From Macropodus opercularis (lineage: Eukaryota; Chordata; Actinopteri; Anabantiformes; Osphronemidae), in the NCBI GenBank assembly GCA_030770545.1, contig JAUCMP010000026.1:3328501-3392500 (forward strand): a DNA stretch of 64,000 nt, in the 5' to 3' direction. This document shows, piece by piece, positions 52,701-64,000 of the stretch. The first letter of the stretch is position 1. Every line of letters begins with the position of its first letter. The position numbers and the translations under genes are program-made. The notes below the pieces were generated by a model. The model did no database searches, was not told the origin of the DNA, and worked only from the letters and a program-made list of their open reading frames with translations.

Positions 52701-55700
52701 GGCAAGGCTGGGCATCACCTCCTCTGGGACCTGCAGAGCGCTCTGACACAGCTGCACTGCCTGTACCTGCTGCTTGAAGCCCTCCATATCCGCCAAAAGA
52801 CGCTACACGACAAGAGGAGCACAGTAAGCATTCCCGTTGCTTCAAGACCATTTGTAATTCACATGGGATGCAGTTACCTGTCTCTGAGCCAGCTGCTCTT
52901 TAAGGCTCTGCCGTGCCAATTCTGGTGAGGTCAGCGTGGCCTGGACCTGCTCCAGAGCAACATGCAGGGCCTTCACTTCTGACTCAAGGGCCTCCATACT
53001 CTGAAAACATACCATGCACCAAAATACACATTTTGTAAAAAGTCATTCATTAATTTTGATTTTACAAATCTATTTTTACTCCACCTTGTCTGCATCCTCC
53101 AAGCTCTGCAGGCGTGTCTTGATGTGTTGCTGCAGCTCCTCGGTGTGTCGACTGAGCTCACACACCTGCTGGCTCATCGACTCAACCTGCAGCACCTCGG
53201 ACAGAAGCTCCACTTTCTCTGCCATTGATTCCAGATCTCCATGGAGCTCCCGAGACTCACGCAGGACACCCTGAGAAACGGGGTGGCAGATAAAGTAACG
53301 GACGAACAACAACATGTTTGATGTCTCCTTAAGGAAAGAGGCGATTCATTTCCTGCAAACTGCTAAAAGTGAACACTTTGTGGAGGTTTGCAGTTCACCT
53401 GGTACATCCGTATCTGCTCCTGCAGATGAACAGAGGAGTTCCAGATGATGTTTGCCCTCACCAGACTCTTGGCTTTCTCTGACCATCTCACAATGAAGTC
53501 CAGCATCTCATTATACTCATCTAGGTAGCAGACAGCCTGGGAAGCAGAGATCACATGGTTACAAACAGAGCAGTAATTTGTGAGTAAGTTGAGCTATAGT
53601 GACGTGAAGTCAAACCTTTTTGAGCCAGTTGTTCCTACAGTCCGCCAGCCGTGTGGTGTGGTGGTGCATCTCTGACAGCCTGCTGATGGCGTCACCAAGC
53701 TGTTTAGCCAGTAGTGGGCTTCTGCGGCCAAACTCTTGTACCGCAGAATCCAGCTCGGAGAGCGTCCGGCCACAGGAGTCCAGGTCCTCAGCCAGGCTCT
53801 GTGCAAGGCATTATGACATGTAGACTTTATTCCATGACGCTACATACTTAATACCTTATACCATCTACACGCTACCGATAAGACCAAACCATCCAGGATA
53901 ACTCACCTTGACCTCTTCTTTGGCGTGATGGACATCTGGGGACTTCTCCTTGAATTTCGCAGAGATAGCTTTGAGTTTTTCTGAGATGTCATGGATTCTG
54001 ATGCTGAAGTCTTCTTTTATATCTCTGGTTTTCTGAATTTCTCGCTCTTTGGAAAGAACCTGCATCAATAAGAAATGCAAACATTCATCACATCACTGCA
54101 TTTCGGCACAAATGTCATATGTAATTTACTGTAGTTAATGCAAAGCAAATACAGTTTGTACCTGATCCTCAATGGCACCCAGGGCGAGTGACACTTCAGC
54201 CAGCTGCATAGATATTTCTGAGGGCAGTATAGTGTAGAGGTCCAGGTACTTGCTTTGTTGTTGCTCTGCTAATTTCTCGACGTTCTGACGATATGTGATC
54301 ACGTCTCCATGTACCACCTATGCCCAACAAACCAGAGCCATGCTAAGAAATATTACAACTGCTAATAAAATGCCTAACTGAAAATAGTTGCTCCTGGACA
54401 CGACTGCATTTACTAGAGCAGATGTACCTCAAGCTCCTGCAGCTGAGAATCAATGTCTGGTGTTGGATTGAGGAGAAACTCCCTGGTCTCCTGGATCCAG
54501 GCTTTTACCACACTGAGCTCCTTCTCCACCTCCTCTCGGTCTCTCAGTTCCTGTGCTGCCTGAGCCCGCTTGGTCCTCGACTGTGTCAGGAGGCTGGAGT
54601 CCAGAAAATGAAGTTACTAAAAACCGGAACGCATCTAAATAGCGTAATTAAGTTTGTGTATCTATAATAACGAGGTAATGTTATTCAGATTGATTTTACA
54701 ACATTACAGGTTTATCCTCACTACCTTTCCATTTGATCTTGTACAGCTCGTATCTCCTTCAGGCTGGGCAGCTCCTCCTGTTCATTTGTTGGCGAAGGCA
54801 CTTCCACGTCGTGCAGCAGGCTCAGGGCATATTGCCGGAGCAGGGTCAGGGAGGACAGCTCTCTTTCCAAATCTTGACTCAGAAGGTCATGCTGATCTAA
54901 CAGGGACTGCAGGGTTGCCTTGGAAGCCTTCTCCACCGCACTGTCAGGGAAGCGACTGTGGAGCTCATCAGCGACCGCGCTAACCTTCACCATCTATAGG
55001 AAAACCACCATTAAAGCAGCTGTAGTGTTAATGCAGTGATCAACCATGCAGCACTTGTATCTGCCTGTGCACCTTTTCTCTAAACGTCCACCAGTCTTGT
55101 GCTGTGTCTTCAAGTACTCGCTCCTGACCCCTGGCCACGCTGCGTAGTCGCGTCCAGCGCTGCCAAACAGTGGTCATAGAACGACTAATGGTGGCCTTAC
55201 TGGCGTCACTTCCCACCAGCTCCAGCTGAGCCGCTTGCTCCTCTAAACCACTCAGCTTCTCTTGGAAGCCATTTACCAGCGACACAAGGGACTGGAAAAG
55301 TCAGAGATAGTTAGCTGAGGTGCATAACCAGCAAACCACTGCCCAAAGTCAAAATAATGGCTTTTACCCGGTGGCTGCGTAGCTTTTCTTCAGCCTCTTG
55401 GTTTGTAGCTGCCTTTGCTGTGGAAAATTCTGTCAGCTTCTTTTCAGCTTCATTCATGAGCTCAATGACAGTCTGACGTGCCTCCTGGTACGACTTCCAC
55501 TGAGCCACACAGCTAAACAGAAATGTGAGGGTAAAATAATCAGCAAGGATGAAATCATCATTTATAAGTAACATCGCTCTTGTTCTCGCTACCTGTGAAG
55601 AACATCGTGGTGACACTGGAGCTGATCCCGGACCTCCATGCCTCTCTGCTTCGCTGACTCCACACTCACACGTAGCTGCTCTTTAGCTGTAGGGTTCACC

Positions 55701-58700
55701 AGGTTCTCCAGCTGCGGCAGCAGAGCCTGCAGTTCCTCCAGGTGGAGGAGAAACTCCTGCTCTGTAGCAACAATGTCTTCCTGCTGCTGGAGACAGTCCT
55801 CGTAGTTCTCCACATCCACACCCAGACTAGCTTGCTGCAAGAAGGACACAGCATCCTCCAGCCACTCACAGGCCGACTGCATCCTGAAGTGGTACTTCTG
55901 GCACAACACCAGAGCTTCTTCCAGAGTGATCTTCACACAAAGACAATTGAGGAAATAATGATAATTAGTAGATGTCATTTTTGTAAAAATATTTCTTAAG
56001 ACAACAATCACAAAAAATTATTACAAAATCATGTTTGATTACATTTTAAACTTCTATAGAATAGCAACCCACCTGTTTTGCGCTCAGTGCTTTTTGAACG
56101 TCCGCCTGCAGCTTTGCCATTTCTTCCAGGCTTGTATCTACGTGGGTTGGAACCAGCTCATTGGCGCTAACATACTGTTGTTTCTCCCTGCTACTAAGAG
56201 CGGCCACGATTCTCAGTCTGGATTGCACTTCCTCCTGCATGATTTGCTGCTTCCTGATCTCCTCTTGCACCTTCTCCACCCTCACATCCACAATCACAGC
56301 CCAGCCCAGCTCATCCCTGACCTGCTGCAGCCAGTCCAGCGTCCTCTTCATCTCCGTCTCAAAGTCCTTACTTTGAATAAACCGGTTCTCGCACTCTTCT
56401 ATCAGGTCCCCTACTGCAGCCTGCAAAGACCGCAGCTCCTCCTGCCACAGAACCACTTGCTCCTTAGAGGCATCATGGGCTGCTTGGTCAACGCGAGGTG
56501 CAAGAGTGTCCATCTGTTCCATGAGCCGTGACAAGTGAGAATTAGCACTTTGGAGACTCCCCGCCAAAGCGTGGTAGTTCTTCAGCCTCTCCTCAGCTGA
56601 CTGGGTTTCTGCATTGACCTTCACCAGCTGCTCTTTGGTGGCCTTTAACTCAGAGTCAACCTGCATAGCCATGGCCTTGTGGTCCTCGAATGACTCCAAG
56701 GTTTCATCAAGATGCTCTACTTTTTGTTCGACCAGCCTCTTCAAGCCATTGTACAGGCTCACAAGCTGGGTCATTTCCTCTGGACGCCATGGTTGACCCG
56801 TGCTACGAAATCCCTCCTTCTTCTGGTTGAGTTCACTCACAGCTAAGCCCAGGTTACTCAGGTCTGCCTGAACGGCCTTGTAGTCGCTCTGCAGACTGAC
56901 AACTTCTTCTGTTTTTAGCCCCACAGGCTGTGTGCCAAGGCTATTGAACTGGTCTTCCAGCTCTTTGAGTGCCTTGTGAGTGACATCTATGAAGGAGGTG
57001 TACTCATTCCTTGTAAGAATGGCCTGCTGGATTTTCTCCTGTTTCTCCTTGGCTAAGGCTAATATGCTATTATACTGCTGTGGCATGGTGTTGAGTTTTT
57101 CATCCAAATAGCAGTGATCCACTTCATTCAGAGTGGGCAATATTTCCTGGCCTGCTCTTTGCACAGTTAGGAGGAGGTTTTCATATTCAATCGCCTGCTC
57201 AACTATCAGTTGATACTTCAGTAGCTGTGCTTCCAACTCAGCATCTCCAACCATCAGGTTAATTTCAGGAAAAGTGACTATATCCGCTTGTTTTAACCAC
57301 TGGCATATCTTCTCTAGATCGGTCTTGAAATACTTTCTGGAAACAAGTACCTTTTCAAAGTCTTGAAGCTTCTGGCCACATCTGTGAAGGGTTTTGTCAA
57401 AGATGTTTTGCAACTCCTGTAACTTTGTGAGAATCTCGTTCCTTTCTTCCTCGCTGGCATCCCTCATTAGATCTCTACCCTGAGACCACAGGGAAGTCAG
57501 CTCGCTCTGATACGCTTTTAGACTGCTTTGGATGTTTCTACATGTTCTGACCTGTTTGGCCAGGTCATCAGGTAACAAAGAAATGTACTCCTCTGCCTGG
57601 GCCTTCTTCTCATTCTGCTGGACCCATGAAATGGACTGGCTCACTGCCATCAGAAACTGTGTTCTCTCAGTAAAAGCCTTGCTTAGATGTTTCCTGCGCT
57701 GCACCACTTTCACACTCAAGGATTCTACCTCAGCTTGCGTGTCAGAAATCAGCTGCTGTAGATGCTGACGTTCACTGAGGCCGAGACAAGCCAGGACCCT
57801 GTCTGCGTCAGCCATGGCTTGGGCCAGGAGGAGCTGCTTGGCTTCCAATTCACTGCAGATGCTCAGGTGGTCAAACAGGAAGCTCTGAGCGAGCTCAGGG
57901 GGCGGACTCATTTTCATGGCTTCCGATAAAGCAGGCTGTTGCTCTTCTGCCCAGTCCCGGGCCTCTCTCAGCCGGGCCTCTACTTGACTCATATCGTCCA
58001 GTGTCACCATTGAGTCCTGGATCTTCTTCTCAATTAAGTTTTGCATTAGCGACCATCGCTGCTCAAAGTGGCTGATTTGCTCTTTTACCAGCTCCTTATC
58101 ATCCAGGTTCAAATGCTGGATGACTTTCTGCTTCTGGTCCTTGAGATCCTCAAGGGTCCCTCTGTGTTCTTCCAGAGTCACTGCGAGTTTCCGTAAAGCC
58201 TCCAAGTGCTGAGATGAACTTTCAGCATCCGTTCTAGAAAATCATTAATTGAAACACATGCAATTAGGCTTTCTGCTGTGAAAGGTTGGCTTTACATATG
58301 CTGTATCTTGTCCTGTTTAAACACTTTTTATTGTCAGTGACAGGCTTATATATATTTGATGAAATGAATATGTAGGAATATGTGAAGAACTCCATGCGTA
58401 GACATACCTGGCCAGATTGTCCCATTCTTTGGACACCTGTTCAAACAGCACCTCCACTGCAGAGATGCAGTCGTGGTATTCTCCAGACCTCTGCAGGTCC
58501 TCCTCCCTCTGAATCTGCAGCTTGCTGGCCTGGTGACAGAGGTCCAGCCAGGAGTGGCTCAGGCGGTCCAGCTCTGCATGTTCTGGAGACTCCTGGCCAC
58601 CGGTCAGTTTGCTCACAGTCTCAGTCATCTTGGTCAAGATATTCTGTTTAGACAACAGTTGCTGGCTGCATTCCTGCACGATAGAAAACAGACACTGGTA

Positions 58701-61700
58701 ACTTTGAAATAAATAAAGCAGTAAAAGAATGGTAAAAAAAAATTAATAACGATGCCTGCAGACTAAAACATGATTGGTGGATTGAATTGGAATGGACTGA
58801 TTGTCACATTTGCCTCAACAAACAGTAGGATCAATGATTCGGATTGCTGGCCCTTACCTTGGCTTGTGTTAGCATGTTCTGAGCTATCTTGGTCTCCAGC
58901 TCTGCGGGCCGTCTGGAGAGGCTGAGCAGCTGCTGCTCCATGTCCTGGAACAGGCTGCTTAAATCTTGTTTCTGTTCCTTGATCTCTCTCCAGCCCTCTG
59001 AAAGCTCCTGTGCAATGGACATCCTTTCCTCTATCTAAAAACAAACGTGTTTCAATTACTTTCTGAGGGAACAGAAAATTATGACAAAGCTCTTCTTTAT
59101 ATATTAACTTATTGCATGGATATATTTATACGTCTAGATAAAGAAAACTGCTGACCGTGAGTTTGACCTGCTGGACCTCAGCAGCAGACACTCGCACAGA
59201 TTCATCAGACAGGTCACACACGGAACACACCAGGTCCAGGTAAGTGCTGGCCTGCTCATGAAGGGCTCTGTAGTGCTTCACCTGTTTATATAATTAGAAT
59301 TAATTATGATAAATGGCAGAAAGTTAACTTAGGTAGAATCTTTGCAAGTAATTTGAAATCATAAGCAAAAATATTGATTTGATTACCTGTTTCAGTGCCT
59401 CCTGCAAACCCGACGGGCCCTGGTCGTTGAGCTTGAGCTCCTCCTGCACGGTGGAAAGCCAGGTTTGGCACTGCTGGAGCGTGTCCTGATGACTGACGTG
59501 TTTCTGCAGCTCTCGGTCTAGACTCTGGTAAAGCTGATGAACGTGGTGAGACAACTTTATTTTGGAAAACGATCCAGTACAGAGAAAAACTTTGCGTGTA
59601 AAGCGTGTTTTACTCACGCGTTGGGCAGTGCTGCAGATGGCAGAGAAGCTGTCTCTGGCTCCCTGTTGGTGAGCCTGGACTTGATGACTGATTTTAGCTT
59701 GAATTTGGTCGGTACAGCTGGCAACAAGACCTTCACCTTTCTGCTTCAAGCTGGTGAGTCGTTCCTCAAAACTAGATATTTCTTCCATTATTGCCTGGAA
59801 ATGTCATGTAATCTAGTTTAATGTCTATATTAATAATGACTTTCACAGTATTTGAGATTGCATTTTTATTTTGTGGTGACAGGGCTGCTAACCTTGTGCC
59901 GGGCAAGTTGCTGCGTGGCCATCTCCATGCTGCTGGTCTGCATCGAGTCAGATGTTACCAACCTGCTGGACATCTGCAACAGCCACTTCTCAACCTCCTG
60001 CAACTCACTGTTGTAATCCTCATGCTCCTTCACCCACTCTACAAGATTCTGTACCTGCGTCTAAAATACAAAGATTTACTGGAGTATAATTATCATAATA
60101 CGAGTTTAAACATGACAAGTGTGCCTACTGTACATTTTTTCTAATATAATAAAATCAATCAAATAATTTTTCTTAAATACTCAAACCCCCACAGCATCTT
60201 GGTTTAAAGGAAGCCGTACCTTAGCTGCCAAACAGAGGTCTTGGTAATCCGCCTGCAACTTTTTCATATTTTCCTTTATGGTGGAGTCATTAATTATGTT
60301 GAGCAAGGCCTCTCCTTTCTCGAGGACACATTTCACCGCTGACTCGTGAGACTCTATTGTCTGCTGGATGGTCTGCATACATGAAACATTGAAGGTAAAG
60401 ACGTATCGGAATGTAAGCTCTGTTCTAAAACCTCCCAAGGAGAAATCAGTCAATAAGTCAAATAATGTGAATTTACCTTGTACTTCGCTAGCTGAGCCTT
60501 TTTCTGGTAGAGTTCAGCTTTAGGCTCCACACTTGATGCTAAAAGGTTCTTGGTCTCCATCACCCACTGGGTCTGGTTCTTGTATTTGTCCATAAAGTCT
60601 TTGGAGAGTGAGATGCATTTCTCAATGGAGCTATGCTCTGTGCGCAGAGCTGCCATCAACTCGTCCAACTGGAAGAGACGGGTGTCCACCTCCTCTTTCA
60701 GTTGCTCTGCTTCAGGCTCCTCCAAGAACAACATGGCTCGTTCCGTCTTCTCCCTCATTGTCTTCAGGTAAATGTGACCCTGCTCCATGTCTGCCTGAAG
60801 AGCCTAAAACGTGCAGGAGTATTTAAGTACATGACCAGTGTGCTGACGGGCCAATCTATGCACATCATGCAGCCATATACAGAAGGAGAGTGTACCTCGA
60901 GCTTTTTCATCTTTCTCTCCATAGCAAAGCGGTCGACTACATCAACACTAATGGCCACGGTGCTAAAGTTGTTCTGGGCTGCGTTGAGCCAGTCTGCAAA
61001 CGTCCTGAAGACACCCTGTCCCTCTTCAATGCAAGACACCTCCTCTTGAAGATGTTTGATGGTCTCCTGTGATTTAAAGTACGAGAGGAAAAATACATTT
61101 CTGCAAAAACATTCACATTCCTGAGTTACTGCAAACTGCACATGATACGATAAAGTGTATTACCAGTAAATGCAGAAGCAAGGCATGGTAGCGGGCTGTG
61201 ATCTGGGTGGCTCTGGTACTGATACGACTGCTTATATGGGTTTCATCTAGAACTTGTTGAGCCAGGAGACTCAGGCCTTCCATTTCCTCTTGATAAACCA
61301 GTACTTCCTCCTGCCAGCTCTAATCAAAGAAACAAGACTTGTGAAAACAGCAGTGACCTCACATGGCAAAAACACTTCCATCATGATGCAGAAGAACAAA
61401 ACCGTTCATACGACACTAACCTTTATTAGTTGGAGCTGAGCATCTTTTGTGGCGCGATCTGACCGGCGGCTGCTACGGAGTTGTGCTTTGGTCTCCATGC
61501 TCTTTAGCCAGCTATCAAGACGCTGGAACTTCTGCTCCATCTGCCGGAGCTTGGCCAGAGCACTGTTGAGCTGAGCCCGGGTGTCGGCCAGCCGGGCCTG
61601 GTACAGCCTCCACTCCTGCTGCAGGGACTCCAGCGTTCGGTCCTCTATCTGAGGCAGACCCCAGGGAGTGACCAGCTCTCGACTGACCAGCAAGGTGTTG

Positions 61701-64000
61701 AGCAAGGCCTGGCCCTCTGTGCACTGCAGCTGCAGTTCCTGTAGTTGCATACATGTTGTTGAAACTTTCAGCGCTCTGTTTAAATAATTCTGCATATTCG
61801 CTGATCAGTACCAATCGAAAATCCAGTGTGGTACTATATAAAATTCTGACCTGCAGCTTTTGGAGAGTGTCCTCCAACATATCAACGTCACCTTCCAGTT
61901 GGGTGTAGCAGCCAAGCTTCTCTTGCTCCTGCTCCAACCAGTCCTCAAACGCATGCAGGCTCTGCTGATACTCCCGGTGGGCTCTGATCAGCTCCTCTGC
62001 TTTACCTACTGCCCGCTGAGGACACAGTGAGGAGAACTTTTAGTTTTATCCGCCTGCTTTGGCGTCTTAGTTAATAAATAGATCATTATAACGTCCTGGT
62101 GTCTTCAGACTAAATTTAAACCAGTGTCTATCAAATTTAACGTGTTTACTACCATGGCGTTGTCTTTGATTGTGTTATAGCGCTCTTGCAGATCTTGGAG
62201 CTCCAGCTGAGCGACGTAGTTCTCAGCAATACTGGCGCTCTTTGCTGTGATGGTGTCCAGCAGGGTGCTGTGGCTGAGGACCTCCTCATACAGCAACTGA
62301 AACAACAAGGACTTATATTCCCAATAATCTGTGCATGTTATTAATAATAATGTCGTACTGTAGTATATACGCCTTTGTAATATACTAGCATACTGGATGA
62401 CTACAGTACCTTAGCTTTGCTCAGGTTAGCACTTTTGTCTCTCATCTCTGGGCACTGTTTATCAGAAGGGTCGAGAATCTCCTCAACACGCTCAACCCAA
62501 GACACAAACTGGCGAACATCCTCTTGGTAACTGGTCCACTGGGACAGGGATCCCTCCAGCTGACTGAATGACAGAGACAGCATATATCTGTGTGCACATA
62601 CTGTACTAGGAAAAGAGCATAAGGCTGAGGTTGAAACATGTTGCCGTTACTTGGAACAAACCTTTTGCATTGGATTGAAGCAGAAAGCAGAGCATCCCAG
62701 CAGTCCTTCAGTTCCTGTATTTGCTTTTGAACTGCGGGTACGCCCTCAGAAGACGTATTTCTTTGAACCGATTCTCCTCTTGTGATCAGCATCTTCAGCT
62801 GAATCTCCTTCTCCTGGCGAGCAGTGAGCAAGGCCTGGTGCAACAATCACATGGGTGCATTTAAAACCACTGGGAATCCAAGGCGATGAGTTCAATTTTC
62901 CCAAAAGCTGGTGGCTTCTTATACCTCCAGCTTGATCATCCTGCTATCAAGGACATTTTTGTCAGCAGTAGGAGTGCAGTAGGTTTGCAGCATGTGGCTG
63001 GTGTCAGCCACCCAGTTCTGAAGCTCCTTCAGCCCTTGGGAGAAAAGCTGGTGCTCAGTCACTATTCGGTCAATTCTTGATGTCTTTTCCTGCAGAACAA
63101 TCAAGCATCAGCAAAACAGGACAGACCGACAATCCAATCACAACCTGACTGATTTCACGACTAACAAAGATTAAGTCAATTACATGAAGGAATGAATCGT
63201 TTTAGATCTTTGTGTTAACAAAAGGAAGAATGTGTGTTTAATCAGTTAGTACCTGTGATGTTTAATATCTGTAAATTAAAGTCAGAGCTCAATCCAGTCT
63301 AGTGCCTCTAGTGTTTTTCCAGCCCTACACCCTGGAAAAGCCCCAATGCACAAGCAGATTGGTGACATAACTGTACCTTGGTCAGGTTGGTTAAAGCTAG
63401 GTACTGAGCTGAGAGCTGCGAGACACGGTGCACAAAACCCTTGCCGGCCGCGTGTTCGTCCCACAGCAGCTGGGCCTTCTCTTTTAGCTTGTTCAGCTGA
63501 ACCTCAAGAGAGGATAACTCCTCAAGCACAGACTGGAAGAGCACAAGCAGGTTATCAAAGAGGCAGGCGAGCGGACACGTACTGTCAAACACAACACGGC
63601 AAAGAGAAAAGCGAACAACTGGTGGACGGACTTAAACAATGAAGACGCCCTTTAATGTCTACATATATTTGTTACAGACATTTTGTTAGGAAGACATGTA
63701 ACAGGAGCAAAGAGGAGCAGACAGAGCAGACTAGATGAAGTAAGCAACTGGCAGTTAGCGTAAGCTCATGGCACTGATTCCCAACAGAATAATAGCAACA
63801 CAAAGATTGCTGCGATGGAGCATTTCTAAAAACGGAAGGTAGATGTTCTACTGGAGCACAAGGTGGTTGTTGCACGACCGTGACTGGTGCTGAGCATGAG
63901 GGATGTGTCATGCTCTGTGTTTGTGGAACTGATTACCTGTAGCTTGTGAAGCTCTAGTTTCTTGGCTGAGAGGTCGTGAAGCCTCGTGCTGCTCTCCTGG
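31748..64000 (-). CDS. syne1: Nesprin-1, C-terminal spectrin repeats and KASH domain (5' end outside window)
   Basis: Giant outer-nuclear-membrane protein of the LINC complex, tying the nucleus to actin and other cytoskeleton by binding SUN proteins. I traced 88 exons; phases agree at every junction from the KASH exon back to the window edge, giving about 5,560 codons (human protein about 8,800). The body is spectrin-type three-helix repeats, with conserved W and LL positions such as QWQGV and TWMEFLVQTEENLAVEIS. The C-terminus has a basic stretch, a transmembrane helix (VALPFQLLLLLLLILAFLLPL) and a luminal KASH tail (SEEDYCSQSNNFAHSFYPML) ending in PPPV. Actin-binding CH domains would lie upstream of the window. 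Similarity to mammalian nesprin-1 rather than nesprin-2 is clear throughout. Teleosts may have syne1a and syne1b; unresolved. Confidence 0.97.
31992..34615 (-). other. Large introns flanking the 32-nt exon
   Basis: Intron pieces 31992-33733 and 33766-34615 are much longer than the others in this gene. They contain a (CA)n run near 32470, a CAGCAG run near 33200 and a 12-base G run at 33809-33820. The mammalian linker has extra residues (KTPRGKCSLSQ) before PGPS; I did not find an exon for them here. Confidence 0.5.
33734..33765 (-). other. syne1: syne1 32-nt penultimate coding exon
   Basis: Exons 34616-34708 (ending phase 0) and 31748-31991 (starting phase 2) cannot be joined directly. The 32-nt piece between CACAG (33766-33770) and GTACC (33729-33733) encodes PGPSVSSPHH plus two bases, restores the frame exactly, and matches the mammalian SQPGPSVSSPHSRS linker just before the KASH region. 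It is far too short for ORF-based gene finding. Confidence 0.87.
36413..36616. mobile_element. Possible small terminal-inverted-repeat element (MITE-like)
   Basis: CCCCGTTCAGACAGAG near 36415 and CTCTGTGTGAACGGAG at 36601-36616 are inverted copies with 14 of 16 matches, enclosing about 170 bp of non-coding DNA in the syne1 intron 36327-37029. No coding capacity. The class is unknown and target-site duplications are not obvious. Confidence 0.35.
39935..40608 (-). other. syne1 intron, 674 bp, no feature recognised
   Basis: Longer than neighbouring introns and AT-rich. No exon-like reading frame and no clear repeat were seen. Confidence 0.5.
40609..49541 (-). other. syne1: syne1 exon map, 31 exons
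   Basis: Exons: 40609-40764, 40853-40978, 41206-41400, 41481-41715, 41784-41878, 41953-42100, 42189-42343, 42435-42581, 42664-42846, 42975-43179, 43257-43390, 43491-43661, 43772-43927, 44031-44186, 44283-44459, 44739-44888, 45071-45253, 45458-45590, 45676-45872, 46107-46238, 46803-46976, 47075-47275, 47399-47518, 47604-47705, 47797-48006, 48093-48239, 48352-48480, 48570-48723, 48815-48915, 49034-49165, 49350-49541. Most are multiples of 3 and start in phase 0, with paired phase-2 junctions elsewhere, so many single exons could be skipped without frameshift. Confidence 0.88.
46305..46797 (+). mobile_element. Degenerate Tc1/mariner-type transposon fragment
   Basis: Lies in syne1 intron 46239-46802. 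It carries a decayed, frameshifted 3' end of a Tc1-like transposase. Recognisable pieces, read across frames, are the GGCCTCCACAGAGCCCTGAT region (the WPxxSPDLNP-type motif position), ATGAAGAGACAGAAGGATGT, and GGCAAAGGGTGGTCACA near the end. Flanks carry TTTTAGACGGGTGT (about 46312) and TTTTAGGCAGGTGTG (about 46771), both in the same orientation, and inverted copies of AAAGCTTTC plus flanking bases. So the right end looks rearranged. Not capable of coding a working enzyme. Confidence 0.75.
49542..50467 (-). other. syne1 intron, 926 bp, no feature recognised
   Basis: Unusually long compared with neighbours. Base composition is closer to coding than other introns (CCTCC-rich), but no frame with matching splice phases was found. 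It could hold an old insertion; I cannot assign one. Confidence 0.45.
50468..55930 (-). other. syne1: syne1 exon map, 19 exons
   Basis: Exons: 50468-50644, 50751-50945, 51075-51236, 51315-51428, 51640-51780, 52029-52217, 52299-52451, 52620-52802, 52878-53000, 53085-53270, 53399-53536, 53616-53798, 53907-54059, 54162-54317, 54428-54593, 54725-54993, 55073-55291, 55368-55512, 55593-55930. Exons 51315-51428 and 51640-51780 encode a non-spectrin linker (TAGRCHTLLSPVTEESGEEG and a Pro/Ser-rich tail) that is strongly conserved with mammals. Intron lengths are mostly 70-130 bp. Confidence 0.88.
56073..64000 (-). other. syne1: syne1 exon map, 5'-most 19 exons in window
   Basis: Exons: 56073-58233, 58408-58673, 58858-59034, 59156-59281, 59387-59524, 59618-59794, 59893-60060, 60220-60372, 60477-60803, 60896-61066, 61164-61319, 61421-61738, 61851-62015, 62153-62296, 62410-62563, 62662-62834, 62925-63089, 63377-63532, and 63937 to at least 63996. 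A CCAG at the very edge might be the acceptor of the last, but the exon may run on past the window. Exon 56073-58233 is a single 2,161-nt exon coding about 720 residues of uninterrupted spectrin-repeat coiled coil. Confidence 0.87.

Noticed and set aside
1..64000. A novel defence, biosynthetic or viral system
   Set aside because: All substantial coding potential is explained by six known vertebrate genes and two transposon-like relics.

Overview
This is a compact ray-finned (teleost) fish genomic segment. It carries six vertebrate genes in an order that matches human 6q24-q25. Splice sites are canonical and most syne1 introns are only about 70-150 bp, which points to a small fish genome. I cannot name the species. 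No prokaryotic or viral system is present. Coding models were built by reading GT/AG junctions and checking reading-frame phase from exon to exon.

Layout. 1-1649 (+) is the 3' coding part of fbxo30, followed by a long 3' UTR. 5116-5190 (-) is a tRNA-Leu(UAA)-like sequence that has lost most of its D-arm. 6032-6916 (-) is stx11 in a single coding exon. 6917-12001 is a gene-free stretch holding a dispersed fish repeat and a perfect GATA-containing palindrome. 12002-23304 (+) is akap12 (gravin), three coding exons, about 3,138 aa. That is far longer than the roughly 1,780 aa human protein, because of an old degenerate repeat array and a young, nearly identical triplication of an 804-bp unit. 24725-27448 (-) is rmnd1 (11 coding exons, 420 aa), tail-to-tail with akap12 across a palindromic poly(A) signal. 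28421-30918 (+) is ccdc170, divergent from rmnd1. 31748-64000 (-) is the 3' half or more of syne1 (nesprin-1): 88 exons, about 5,560 codons ending in a KASH domain, with the 5' end beyond the window.

Context. The human order is AKAP12-ZBTB2-RMND1-ARMT1-CCDC170-ESR1-SYNE1. Here ZBTB2, ARMT1 and ESR1 are absent and the retained genes are packed together. This is what one copy of a teleost genome-duplication pair would look like after gene loss (inference). The genes are not an operon. They act separately: ubiquitin ligase adaptor (fbxo30), membrane fusion in immune cells (stx11), kinase scaffold (akap12), mitochondrial translation (rmnd1), Golgi/microtubule coiled coil (ccdc170) and nucleus-cytoskeleton linker (syne1).

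The most unusual things are the akap12 repeat expansion, the 32-nt syne1 exon just before the KASH exon, the D-arm-deleted tRNA, the bidirectional poly(A) palindrome, and a Tc1-type transposon relic that stops a few bases from a syne1 splice donor.
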